From: a virus
IMG/VR virus record: IMGVR_UViG_3300005264_000010
Location: 1 to 64,000 of that record
Reading direction: 5' to 3' (one strand)
Length of the DNA: 64,000 nt
A program made the translations under genes and the position numbers. This document shows, piece after piece, positions 43,845 to 51,569 of the stretch (positions are counted from its first letter, which is position 1; each line of letters starts with the position of its first letter). The notes below the pieces were generated by a model, which did no database searches, was not told where the DNA came from, and saw only the letters and a program-made list of their open reading frames with translations.

Positions 43845-44273
43845 CTACATTAACTCCCTTAATTTATTTGCTAGTGATTTAATATTATTTTCAGTAGTAT
43901 TATCTATATTTTGATCATAGTTAGTTAGGTATTTATTGGAAATTTTAATAAATCTATTAAAAAATAATTTAATATACTTATCTAAATCTATATCTTTCGT
44001 TAGTTTATCTAATGGGAATTTAATAACTTCATCTAAGTATCCAGTTAATTGTTGAGTTTTAGTATGTATCAATTCATACTCATCATCAACTAAATATAGA
44101 GTATCCTCAGTTATATCTCTTAAATAATGATATGATAAATAAGTAGTGCATAATATTTTATGCTGATGAGCTTTCATAGAGCCATTACATAAATCTGTGG
44201 TGTTAGAAATTAAATATTTTCTAATATCCATTTCCATTAACTTAAATAATAAATATTTTTCTCTTTTAGTCAT
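43845..44273 (-). CDS. Hypothetical protein, 142 residues
   Basis: Helical protein, KREKYLLFKLMEMDIRKYLI near the start; not recognised. The start overlaps the previous gene end by eight bases. Confidence 0.6.
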   Translation of the reverse strand: MTKREKYLLFKLMEMDIRKYLISNTTDLCNGSMKAHQHKILCTTYLSYHYLRDITEDTLYLVDDEYELIHTKTQQLTGYLDEVIKFPLDKLTKDIDLDKYIKLFFNRFIKISNKYLTNYDQNIDNTTENNIKSLANKLRELM

Positions 44274-44409
44274 TTTTTATCTCTGCTGGGAACACCTCTC
44301 CAATTAGTTGGACCTGATAATCTATAATATACTCAATATTTACTAACATAGATTTCATTTCCTCTTCAGTATATTCTTTAACATAACAGCTATCTGTATT
44401 TTCACTCAT
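44266..44409 (-). CDS. Small acidic protein, 47 residues
   Basis: MSENTDSCYVKEYTEEEMKS start, chosen because AGGAG lies seven bases upstream (an ATG six bases earlier is too close). First gene after its early promoter. Confidence 0.5.
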   Translation of the reverse strand: MSENTDSCYVKEYTEEEMKSMLVNIEYIIDYQVQLIGEVFPAEIKND

Positions 44410-44448
44410 CTTCATTCTCCTTTTAGTTTTAAATTAACCTACAACTAC

Positions 44449-44477
44449 AATATAACAATAAAAATCTAAAAGGTCAA
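44449..44477 (-). promoter_or_regulatory. Sigma70-type early promoter
   Basis: Minus strand TTGACC (44477-44472), 17-bp spacer, TATATT (44454-44449), then the same TTGTAGTTGTAGG leader as at 10180 and 17740. Confidence 0.75.
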
Positions 44478-44495
44478 GCTTTATTTTAATACTTT

Positions 44496-44503
44496 TATAA
44501 ATA
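44496..44503 (+). promoter_or_regulatory. Late promoter for tail assembly gene
   Basis: TATAAATATAA before the gene at 44529. Confidence 0.65.
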
Positions 44504-44528
44504 TAATTAAACAATAGGAGAAATAATT

Positions 44529-45248
44529 ATGAATGACTTTGCTTGGAGTAAATTAAAACTACCTGTATATGGTAAAGAAGTAAATATTAAAAATTGGAAC
44601 TATCTTGAAGATGTTGAATTAAATAAGAAAATATCTCAAACAGAAAATTCAGAAGATAAAATTAAAATAATTCTTGAATTTCTAAAAGATCATGTTAAAG
44701 AGAAAAAAGTATTTGATGAACTAACAGATGTGGATATATATAAAATTTTGTTTGTACTTCGCAACAACTCAAAAGGGAATGAGATTAAGTATATGTGGAA
44801 ATGTTTCAATGAAGATTTTAATGGTAAGCAATGTCCAGCTCATAATCAATATCAACACACAGCTTTAGATATTATAAAAGAAGTACAATATAAAGTAAGT
44901 AAAGTTGAAGATAAAAAATTAGATGATAGATATACTATTAAATTCAAAAATATTAGCTTCCTTAATAAATTGAAAATTATAAATAATATAAGCACAACAG
45001 AAGAACTTAAATATCAATTAGTATTAGGTAGTATTGAATCTATTATTAGAGATGATGAATTAATTAATTTTAGTAGTAATAAAGAATTAGATAAGTTCTT
45101 GAAAAATATAGAGCCAAAATATGTTTATAAAATAATTGAAAGTTATAAAGATAATGTTAGTAGTGTTGATATATTAAAGAAAAATGTTTGTAGTAAATGT
45201 GGATCTATAAATGATTTAGTTATAGGTGATTTTAGTTTTTTTTTATAG
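44529..45248 (+). CDS. 26: Baseplate hub assembly protein (T4 gp26-like), short form
   Basis: 239 residues. WSKLKLPVYGKEVNIKNWNY start and two cysteine pairs (WKCFNEDFNGKQCPAHN and VCSKCGSIND) resemble T4-type gp26 hub proteins and tail assembly chaperones. The frame ends SFF-L-stop in a run of nine Ts (45236-45244). A slip of one base there would extend the protein as listed next. AGGAG before the ATG. Confidence 0.65.
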   Translation: MNDFAWSKLKLPVYGKEVNIKNWNYLEDVELNKKISQTENSEDKIKIILEFLKDHVKEKKVFDELTDVDIYKILFVLRNNSKGNEIKYMWKCFNEDFNGKQCPAHNQYQHTALDIIKEVQYKVSKVEDKKLDDRYTIKFKNISFLNKLKIINNISTTEELKYQLVLGSIESIIRDDELINFSSNKELDKFLKNIEPKYVYKIIESYKDNVSSVDILKKNVCSKCGSINDLVIGDFSFFL

Positions 45249-45394
45249 CCAGCACCATATCACCAATTGAATATTTTAATGATTTAATATTCTTAAAAAG
45301 TAATGGTAATAGCTGGCAGAAATCAGAAATTGATATAATGAGACCAATAGAGGTTGAAATAATTAAAAATTTGATATTAGGTAACAACAAATGA
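44529..45394 (+). CDS. Long form by -1 frameshift at T9 (gp26/gp51-like fusion)
   Basis: At 45236-45244 (zero frame AGT TTT TTT TTA TAG) a -1 slip gives ATA GCC AGC and an open run of 49 codons: IASTISPIEYFNDLIFLKS...GNSWQKSEIDIMRPIEVEII. That segment looks like a real C-terminal domain, has no start codon of its own, and ends in an ATGA overlap with the next gene. T-TTT-TTT is a standard slippery sequence, and tail assembly chaperones of many phages use a -1 shift. The shift is inference from sequence. Confidence 0.6.
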
Positions 45395-45753
45395 AAAGTA
45401 ACTTAGATAGCTTAATAAGTGATAGTAATAAATCTATACTTAAAGAAAATGATTTTAATATTGATGACTATGGTAATATTATAATTAAATCAATCCCTAA
45501 AAATAATATAATAGTTATTGATGGTGATAATATTGAAATTATAAATAAGAATAGTAAGATAATTATTAAAGAAGATTTGACCATTGAAGCAAAAGATATA
45601 AATATAGTATGTGAGAATTTAACTGCTGATATTTCTGGAAATATTGATTTAGGTGAAAATGGTGGTAGTGTAATAACAACTTTAACTCATCCAATGTGTT
45701 ATGCAACAGGTGCTAAAATATTAGGAAGTCAAACTGTGAGGTGTAAGTCGTGA
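45391..45753 (+). CDS. Baseplate spike-like protein with beta-helix repeats
   Basis: 120 residues. Alternating strands (IIVIDGDNIEIINKNSKIII, TIEAKDINIVCENLTADISG) are typical of the triple-stranded beta-helix of gp5 and gpV spikes. They are followed by GGSVITTLTHPMCYATGAKI, which may form the tip. Probably the central spike or its connector. Confidence 0.6.
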   Translation: MKSNLDSLISDSNKSILKENDFNIDDYGNIIIKSIPKNNIIVIDGDNIEIINKNSKIIIKEDLTIEAKDINIVCENLTADISGNIDLGENGGSVITTLTHPMCYATGAKILGSQTVRCKS

Positions 45754-45968
45754 TAACTAAAGAGCTAATAAAAACAAAGCTAGATTATATTAAAAATTTA
45801 GAGATTTCAGATCCAGATGAATATAGTGATAAGATGGCAGATATGATATTTGAGATATTTCAAGAATTAGTAATAACAATACCAATTGGGAATGTAGTAA
45901 TTGGTGCAACTGGTGGAGTAAATAATCCAGTTCCAATGATATTATCAACAAATGTGGAACAAATATAG
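45750..45968 (+). CDS. Small baseplate protein, 72 residues
   Basis: GTG start overlapping the previous stop, GAGGTG upstream. C-terminal IPIGNVVIGATGGVNNPVPM looks beta-turn rich like tip-adjacent proteins. Not identified. Confidence 0.55.
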   Translation: MITKELIKTKLDYIKNLEISDPDEYSDKMADMIFEIFQELVITIPIGNVVIGATGGVNNPVPMILSTNVEQI

Positions 45969-45974
45969 TAAATT

Positions 45975-45982
45975 TATAAATA
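45975..45982 (+). promoter_or_regulatory. Late promoter for basic core protein
   Basis: TATAAATA before the gene at 46017. Confidence 0.6.
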
Positions 45983-46016
45983 AAAGTATAATAATTAAAA
46001 TAGAAAGGAATAAAAT

Positions 46017-46487
46017 ATGAATTTTAAAGATTTAATAAACAAAGTAAATAACAATATAACAGAAGATATTGATGCTGAAGAAATGGAAGCTGGTTTGGAA
46101 ATGACGGAGTTATTTGACACTTTGGCGGAAGAATTAGACAATAATCAAGTTGGATTAGCTCTTATTGATGTATTAGAGCAAGTATATAATAATTCTGATG
46201 AGAATGTTAAAGATGTTATAACTGAAAGTATTTTTGATGTGTTTGAGGATGATAGCTTAGATGGAGTTGTTCATGAAGATGAGCTTGATGAGAAAAAGAA
46301 AATTAAAATCTCAAAAATAGATAAACTCACAAGAAAAAAAGATTATAGAAGAAATAAGCAGAAAATTAAGAAAGCCTCCAGATTAATGAGAAAGACTTCT
46401 AAATTTAAAAAGTCACAAAAGAAAAAGAAAAGAATGAATAAGCGCGGATTGACTGGATCAGGAAAAAGAATTGTGAGCTATATATAG
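46017..46487 (+). CDS. Prohead core/internal basic protein with cleavable acidic part
   Basis: 156 residues. Start MNFKDLINKVNNNITEDI is capsid-targeting-like, with an I-T-E site at about 16. The first 95 residues are very acidic with further x-x-E sites (VITE|S, LDE). The last 60 are very basic (KKDYRRNKQKIKKASRLMRK). The charge split suits a core precursor whose basic end stays with the DNA after gp21 cutting, comparable to T4 gp67/gp68; the exact match is not established. Confidence 0.55.
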   Translation: MNFKDLINKVNNNITEDIDAEEMEAGLEMTELFDTLAEELDNNQVGLALIDVLEQVYNNSDENVKDVITESIFDVFEDDSLDGVVHEDELDEKKKIKISKIDKLTRKKDYRRNKQKIKKASRLMRKTSKFKKSQKKKKRMNKRGLTGSGKRIVSYI

Positions 46488-46495
46488 AATTTAAG

Positions 46496-46606
46496 TAAAT
46501 ACGAATATGATGTGGAGTGGTTACCCATCATAAGAAAAGGGCAACTCGTCCTATTTCTCCTCCAAAGGAAATGGCTAATAACAAATTTAATGTTATTAGC
46601 CATTTC
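46496..46606 (+). ncRNA. Untranslated region with three predicted hairpins
   Basis: 46506-46525 can form GATGTGG/CCCATC; AGGGC/GTCCT (about 46539-46553) forms a 5-bp hairpin; 46568-46583 pairs perfectly over 16 bp with 46591-46606. No T-run follows, so it is not a classical terminator. It lies where convergent transcripts meet and could be a small RNA, a processing site or a rho-type end. Confidence 0.35.
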
Positions 46607-46615
46607 TGATTTAGC

Positions 46616-46690
46616 TTCATAAGTAGTGTTTAATTCGATTTCTTATCAAAGATACATAATTATATAGAAAACAATTTAAAGTTGAAGTAA
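46616..46690 (+). repeat. Dispersed repeat, copy C
   Basis: Matches 29778-29853 over about 75 bases, with identical blocks TTCATAAGTAGTGTTTAA and GATACATAATTATATAGAA and AATTTAAAGTTGAAGTAA. Here it leads into no plus-strand gene, unlike copies A and B. Confidence 0.6.
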
Positions 46691-46719
46691 GCTAACTGTT
46701 TGACACTTTAAAATGAATA

Positions 46720-46815
46720 TTACTTATTATGCTTCTTCTTATTCAAATGATAAACTATAAATCCTCCAAAAAATACTACACATGATACTATAAATCCTAT
46801 TGTACTTGGTTCCAT
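46720..46815 (-). CDS. Single-pass membrane miniprotein, 31 residues
   Basis: MEPSTIGFIVSCVVFFGGFI then VYHLNKKKHNK: one membrane helix and a basic cytosolic tail. AAGGAG upstream and a TAATG overlap with the preceding gene support translation. Confidence 0.55.
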   Translation of the reverse strand: MEPSTIGFIVSCVVFFGGFIVYHLNKKKHNK

Positions 46816-47165
46816 TACATCTCCTTTAATTTATATTTTTCTATAAAATATTCTAAATAACTAATATCTAAATTTATGAACAAGAAATAATCTATTCTTT
46901 TACTCATTGTAGAAAATCCAGTTTCAATATAATCCCTATTACCATACTCTGGAGTAAATGGCATCACCCTATGAATAAAAACAGTATGACAACTTTTATA
47001 TTCATACATATCTAGTATTTCTTCATATGATATACTAGCAGATTCTCTACTAAATGATTTTGAACAATCTAATTTATCAATTTTAACTTCATAAGATTTA
47101 TCTTTAGCATCATTGAATAATTTAATCATATCAGCATTTTTTATATCGTAGAATTTATGAGACAT
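46815..47165 (-). CDS. Hypothetical protein, 116 residues
   Basis: No motif recognised; starts MSHKFYDIKNADMIK and overlaps the upstream gene by 11 bases. Confidence 0.6.
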   Translation of the reverse strand: MSHKFYDIKNADMIKLFNDAKDKSYEVKIDKLDCSKSFSRESASISYEEILDMYEYKSCHTVFIHRVMPFTPEYGNRDYIETGFSTMSKRIDYFLFINLDISYLEYFIEKYKLKEM

Positions 47166-47577
47166 TGTTATCTTCTATGTTAGTTATGTACTCTTCAATT
47201 TCTTCTTCTTCAAAACCTGTCCAAGTCATTTCCCAAAGACAGTGAGTAATTATATCCAATTCAGAATAATCAATAAGCGAATTTTCTGTTAGCTCCATAC
47301 CTAACCATTCATTCCATTTTGTATATTCAATAGCATAACCAATTTCTTCACCTTCAATTAAACCACTAACTGATGTATATTCTTCTTCATTCCATTTACT
47401 AATTGAGACTAGAAATATATCTAAAAGCATACTTGAATTGACTGGTTCCATAACTTTCAGTTTATTAAATACATGTTCATAACCATCAATATTAATATCT
47501 TGATCTGGATATAATACTAACATTCTAGTTTTTATCTCTTGAAAATTATATTTTAGTATTAGTTCTTTAAATTTCAT
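47155..47577 (-). CDS. Hypothetical protein, 140 residues
   Basis: Acidic; SGLIEGEEIGYAIEYTKWNEWLG and a C-terminal WEMTWTGFEEEEIEEYI resemble small phage proteins of unknown function (DUF6557-like pattern, from memory). Confidence 0.6.
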   Translation of the reverse strand: MKFKELILKYNFQEIKTRMLVLYPDQDINIDGYEHVFNKLKVMEPVNSSMLLDIFLVSISKWNEEEYTSVSGLIEGEEIGYAIEYTKWNEWLGMELTENSLIDYSELDIITHCLWEMTWTGFEEEEIEEYITNIEDNNVS

Positions 47578-47622
47578 TTGTTACTCCAGAAATTTTATTA
47601 AATAAATCTTTAGCTTACTTTG

Positions 47623-48864
47623 TTATATTACAATTTCAAAAATTGTTTTTCCTACGTGACATTTATCTTCACTTTTAGCATTATATGCTTCTAAATGTTC
47701 ATCTATATCATAACCAACAATATCACCAGTTTCTTGTAAATCAATTTTATATGAATCAATCCCATCTTTACTTACAATATGTATATTCTGTGAAGCTCTT
47801 GAAGTTAATTGTAAACTATTTTCAGAATAAGCATTTGCACCAACTAAACTACCCGATCTCGCATAAGTTTCTGAGATGAGTGCCTGGTGGATATGCCCAA
47901 AAATTACAAAATCTATTCTTATTCCTCTACTTGAATACTTTCTAATTGATTTAGTGACTCCATTTTCAGGATTAGCACTATATCCTTTTTGGTGACCATG
48001 TAATAATAGTATATTTTTACCTCCAATATTAATAACATCTTCTAATGGAGTATCTGGTTCTTTAAATGTTACACTATCACTTTCTTTGAATATGAATTTT
48101 AGGAAATTAAAGATTGTCCAATCAAAATTATCTGTAGTAATGACATCAACCCATCCAATATCATCATCCATACGGCTTTCGTTTCCAGTTACAGCAGTTA
48201 CAACTATATTATAATCTTCATTTAACTCTGATATTACTTGTTGTAAAAGTTGAACAGCTAAGAAAGTTGCTTTTGATCTATTAGTTGCTTGTGATAATAA
48301 TTCGTCAAGACGACGCGACGAGTTCATCAAATCTCCACCCAAAGTTACCAGCACAGTTGAAATATTTCTCAATGAAAATTGTTCTTTTGATTTAATAACC
48401 ATTTTCTTTAATCTCTTCGATGCGACACTAAATGAATATTTATTGCTTGGAAGGTCAACCAATTCATTAAAATGGGAATCAAAAATTGAAAATATCGCCA
48501 CTGAATCATCATTTATACTTTCATGTCTAATGGTATTCTTTACTATATTATTCTCTTTAAGTATATTAATTAGTTCTTTGCTATACTCCTCAACTGCATT
48601 CTCGATCCTCGCTTGCTCTCTGAAACTTTTTCTTTCTACCCGATTTTTATCCTGAAACTTCTGCTTCTGTTTAGCTAACCTAACATTCTCAGCAACTATT
48701 TCTTCATCTGGATCTACTTCAACGACAACCTCGTTTTCTTCATCTAAAAATACACTAAACTTTCTTTCACAATCTTTACATTTATATACTTGGTTAGTTC
48801 CTTTTGAATTATAACTGAAACCGTATTTGTTTACTTCTAATGATTCACATCTTGGACAATTCAA
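47623..48864 (-). CDS. Metallophosphoesterase with N-terminal zinc ribbon
   Basis: 413 residues, TTG start (AAGGAG upstream). CPRCESLEVNKYGFS...YKCKDCERKF is a zinc ribbon like transposase InsA-type DNA readers. The calcineurin-like domain shows SIFDSHFNE, TLGGDLMN, AVTGNESRMDD, LLLHGHQKG and VIFGHIHQ, the metal-binding series. It probably cleaves phosphodiester bonds in nucleic acid or a nucleotide signal. A minus-strand late box precedes it. Confidence 0.75.
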   Translation of the reverse strand: MNCPRCESLEVNKYGFSYNSKGTNQVYKCKDCERKFSVFLDEENEVVVEVDPDEEIVAENVRLAKQKQKFQDKNRVERKSFREQARIENAVEEYSKELINILKENNIVKNTIRHESINDDSVAIFSIFDSHFNELVDLPSNKYSFSVASKRLKKMVIKSKEQFSLRNISTVLVTLGGDLMNSSRRLDELLSQATNRSKATFLAVQLLQQVISELNEDYNIVVTAVTGNESRMDDDIGWVDVITTDNFDWTIFNFLKFIFKESDSVTFKEPDTPLEDVINIGGKNILLLHGHQKGYSANPENGVTKSIRKYSSRGIRIDFVIFGHIHQALISETYARSGSLVGANAYSENSLQLTSRASQNIHIVSKDGIDSYKIDLQETGDIVGYDIDEHLEAYNAKSEDKCHVGKTIFEIVI

Positions 48865-48890
48865 TATGTTCTCCTTATATTAATTAAAAA

Positions 48891-48898
48891 TATTTATA
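48891..48898 (-). promoter_or_regulatory. Late promoter for phosphoesterase gene
   Basis: Minus-strand TATAAATA, 27 bases before the TTG start. Confidence 0.5.
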
Positions 48899-48900
48899 AA

Positions 48901-49071
48901 CTATTTAATTTTAATATCCACACTCAAAACATCGAGTAAAAGAAAACTAACTATCTCGTTTTTATCTTCAACTGTCACGCTATCATTACTTATAATCATA
49001 GTGCAATTTTCATAAATAAAGAACTCTACACAACTATTTATTTTAACTTCTACAATTACTGATTTAATCAT
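48901..49071 (-). CDS. Small protein, 56 residues
   Basis: MIKSVIVEVKINSCVEFFIY start, beta-rich, overlapping the preceding gene end by eight bases (ATGATTAA). Not recognised. Confidence 0.5.
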   Translation of the reverse strand: MIKSVIVEVKINSCVEFFIYENCTMIISNDSVTVEDKNEIVSFLLLDVLSVDIKIK

Positions 49072-49426
49072 TATAAATTTCTCCTATAATTTTTAATATT
49101 GAATTATCAACATTGTTCCACTCTCTACCATAATTTTCTGGTGGGTATAATTTCATACTACATTCATTTCCATTGGTGTCTGTAATAATAAATAAAGGAG
49201 ATTTCTCAATACCATATATCTTATCTAATACTAAATTACCAATATTAACTTCTTGTGTATACTCTTCATAAATATCAGTATCAGTAGTAAAAGTACACAT
49301 ACCATCTATTTCACCACTTGGGAATAATTTAACACTACAATAACTACCCCAAATTTCTAATACCTCATATTCATAACTAGTATTATTTTTACTATGCACT
49401 ATATCACCTACTTTAAATGACATCAT
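49064..49426 (-). CDS. KOW/SH3-like small protein, 120 residues
   Basis: FKVGDIVHSKNNTSYEYEVLEIW and a second similar half (IGNLVLDKIYGIEKSPLFII) suggest two SH3-like barrels. GGAGG before the double ATG. Function unknown. Confidence 0.6.
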   Translation of the reverse strand: MMSFKVGDIVHSKNNTSYEYEVLEIWGSYCSVKLFPSGEIDGMCTFTTDTDIYEEYTQEVNIGNLVLDKIYGIEKSPLFIITDTNGNECSMKLYPPENYGREWNNVDNSILKIIGEIYND

Positions 49427-49490
49427 TATCCTCCATTATGTAAATTATAATTATAAACAATAGTGAAACAAATATTAATTCTAAACTCAT
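49413..49490 (-). CDS. Possible membrane miniprotein, 25 residues
   Basis: MSLELIFVSLLFIIIIYIME: a single membrane helix, fitting exactly between two genes and overlapping the next start. The ribosome site is weak, so existence is uncertain. Confidence 0.35.
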   Translation of the reverse strand: MSLELIFVSLLFIIIIYIMEDNDVI

Positions 49491-49492
49491 AT

Positions 49493-49756
49493 CTACATCC
49501 CATTATCTTCTATTTGCTGTTTTCTTAATTTATCCATATCAAGTGAATATTTCTTTTCATTAGTAGAATTATTTTCACTATACTCATGAATTGCTATTAG
49601 TTCTTGCCTACAATATGAACACTTAAATCTTACAACCCTATCATTAATATCTTCTTGAACTTGAGTATGGCAAGTAGGACAAACATAAGATGTTTTAATA
49701 ACTGTTATTAATTTCTCTATTATATAGACTTCTTTGGCTCGCTTAGTTACTTTCAT
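49493..49756 (-). CDS. Small zinc-ribbon protein, 87 residues
   Basis: YVCPTCHTQVQEDINDRVVR then FKCSYCRQE gives a four-cysteine zinc ribbon. ATGA-type overlap with the upstream gene. Role unknown; could regulate transcription. Confidence 0.6.
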   Translation of the reverse strand: MKVTKRAKEVYIIEKLITVIKTSYVCPTCHTQVQEDINDRVVRFKCSYCRQELIAIHEYSENNSTNEKKYSLDMDKLRKQQIEDNGM

Positions 49757-49944
49757 TTTATTAACTCCATTGAAATATCCTTTAAATATTTACTATTCTT
49801 AATAAATTCTTCACAAAATCTTCTATATTTACATTGCCCACATCCCATATGCTTTAAATCGCTCATATATTCACTACAATGATTTATCATATTTATTAAT
49901 TTATCATTTGATGATCTGTCTACTTTATGAACTTCACTAATCAT
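49753..49944 (-). CDS. Small cysteine-rich protein, 63 residues
   Basis: MGCGQCKYRRFCEEFI: three to four cysteines as in small metal-binding phage proteins. Overlaps both neighbours. Confidence 0.55.
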   Translation of the reverse strand: MISEVHKVDRSSNDKLINMINHCSEYMSDLKHMGCGQCKYRRFCEEFIKNSKYLKDISMELIK

Positions 49945-50233
49945 TTACTTCTCCATTATATTCTTTTCCATCAATTTTAAAATCTTTTTTATTTAACGCT
50001 TTTGAACAATAACTTTCACAATCTTCACAAACTAAATTTTGCTCTATTAAATCTTTAATCATTTGGAATCTTAAATACTGATAATATTTATCACAAAATG
50101 AACATTGCTCAACTTGATCAAATCTCAAGTGTTTACAATCTTCTGAGCAATATAACATTATGTATTTAGAAAATTCTGGACTATCAACTATTATTGCTTT
50201 AATATCTTCTGTTTCAAAAGTTTTAGTTTTCAT
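49937..50233 (-). CDS. Cysteine-rich zinc-binding protein, 98 residues
   Basis: CSEDCKHLRFDQVEQCSFCD and LVCEDCESYCSK: eight cysteines in two clusters, probably two zinc sites. Not recognised. Confidence 0.6.
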   Translation of the reverse strand: MKTKTFETEDIKAIIVDSPEFSKYIMLYCSEDCKHLRFDQVEQCSFCDKYYQYLRFQMIKDLIEQNLVCEDCESYCSKALNKKDFKIDGKEYNGEVND

Positions 50234-50266
50234 TTAATTCACCTTTAATATAATATAACTATTTGA

Positions 50267-51436
50267 TTACAAATCTACTACACTACTCTTTCCATCTAGT
50301 ATCATAAACTTAAAATTATATCCTGCTTCTATACAAGCTTTTTGTTTAAGTAAATTAATTTCGTTATATTTGTTATAAGTCCATAAACTCTTTACTTCTA
50401 TTATCAGATTATCTTTTTCTATATAAATATCAGGATAATATCTATGCTTCTTTTCATCTTCTGTATAATACCATATACTAGGTATTTTCTTTCTCGATAC
50501 TTCTATTTCATCTTCATGATAGCTTTCTAATAATATATCTAATGCTTGCGGTTCATATCCTTGAACTTTAACTATTTTATTAGATGGAAATTTATATTCT
50601 TTCCACTTAAATCCAGATTTTTGATTTTTCTCATGAAACTCAGGAACTTGCATTGAATTATCAACTCCATACTTTAAATTCATAGTTTCTATATATGATA
50701 CTTTCCATCTGTCATAACTATTTAATCCATTTTCATCTATATTATTAAGTTTTGTTTCTCTATTCTTTTCTGGATTATTATAATTTTTGTCTTCATATAA
50801 ATCTTCTTTGGTTTTCATTGATTTAATGACAATTCTATCATAACTATTTAATCCATTTTCATCAATATCTTCTAATTTAGTTTTAACTATTTGCGATGGA
50901 TTATTATAATTTTTATCTCCATATAAATCTAGTTTAGTTTCAATGGCTTGCTCTCTATTCACAAAGAACTCATCTCCATATAAATCTAGTTTAGTTGATT
51001 TACATTTTATTAATGCTTTATCATGAGAGTTCATTCCCATTTCATCTACTTCTAGCTTAGTTTTATTTGCTTGTTTTGAATTATTATAATTTTCATCATT
51101 ATATCTATCCTTTTTAGTTTTATTAGATTTCTCTCTGTTATTATAATTTTGATCTCCATATTTTTCTAATAAATTCTTTTTAGTTTTATCTATTTTTTCT
51201 TTATTTGAATTCGAGCATTTTGAATCACAATATGTTCTATATCCTTTACTGAATCCCCTAAAATTAGTTTCTTTACTACAGCTTTTACAAGTACCCTCTC
51301 CAGCTTTCTTAAAATTTTCATCATAATATTCTTGAGATGTCATTTTATGAAATTTTTTAAGGTGTATTGCTAAAATATTGAGTTTATGACAATTTTCATT
51401 GCATATAATACAAGTAGTATCTGTAGGTGTGCTCAT
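50267..51436 (-). CDS. Homing endonuclease, NUMOD-like repeats plus PD-(D/E)XK nuclease
   Basis: 389 residues. An N-terminal C2H2-type finger (CIICNENCHKLNILAIHLKK) and a CKSC...CDSKC zinc module are followed by four or five tandem copies of a repeat of about 30 residues, with units such as TKLDLYGDKNYNN and DENGLNSYDR. The C-terminal domain is nearly the same as in the endonuclease at 310-1365 (KWKEYKFPSNKIVKVQGYE, RYYPDIYIEKDNLIIEVK). The repeats probably read a long DNA target. It lies just after dda and has the three-stem leader. Confidence 0.8.
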   Translation of the reverse strand: MSTPTDTTCIICNENCHKLNILAIHLKKFHKMTSQEYYDENFKKAGEGTCKSCSKETNFRGFSKGYRTYCDSKCSNSNKEKIDKTKKNLLEKYGDQNYNNREKSNKTKKDRYNDENYNNSKQANKTKLEVDEMGMNSHDKALIKCKSTKLDLYGDEFFVNREQAIETKLDLYGDKNYNNPSQIVKTKLEDIDENGLNSYDRIVIKSMKTKEDLYEDKNYNNPEKNRETKLNNIDENGLNSYDRWKVSYIETMNLKYGVDNSMQVPEFHEKNQKSGFKWKEYKFPSNKIVKVQGYEPQALDILLESYHEDEIEVSRKKIPSIWYYTEDEKKHRYYPDIYIEKDNLIIEVKSLWTYNKYNEINLLKQKACIEAGYNFKFMILDGKSSVVDL

Positions 51437-51471
51437 AATAATCTCCTTACGATTTATGAATATAATATTGA

Positions 51472-51533
51472 AGAGAAGGTAATCTAACCTTGTAAGGAAA
51501 GATTAGAAGGTTAATTAGACCTGTCCCTTCTCT
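51472..51533 (-). promoter_or_regulatory. Three-stem folded leader of homing endonuclease element
   Basis: Closing stem AGAGAAGG/CCTTCTCT (51472-51479 with 51526-51533), a 9-bp hairpin TCTAATCTT/AAGGTTAGA with loop TCCTTAC, and a small hairpin GGTCTAATTAACC, all read on the minus strand. Third example of the fold. Confidence 0.6.
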
Positions 51534-51543
51534 ATTTTATTTA

Positions 51544-51551
51544 TATTTATA
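51544..51551 (-). promoter_or_regulatory. Late promoter of homing endonuclease
   Basis: Minus-strand TATAAATATAAATAAAATA directly before the folded leader. Confidence 0.65.
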
Positions 51552-51569
51552 AAACTACTATTTCAAAGA

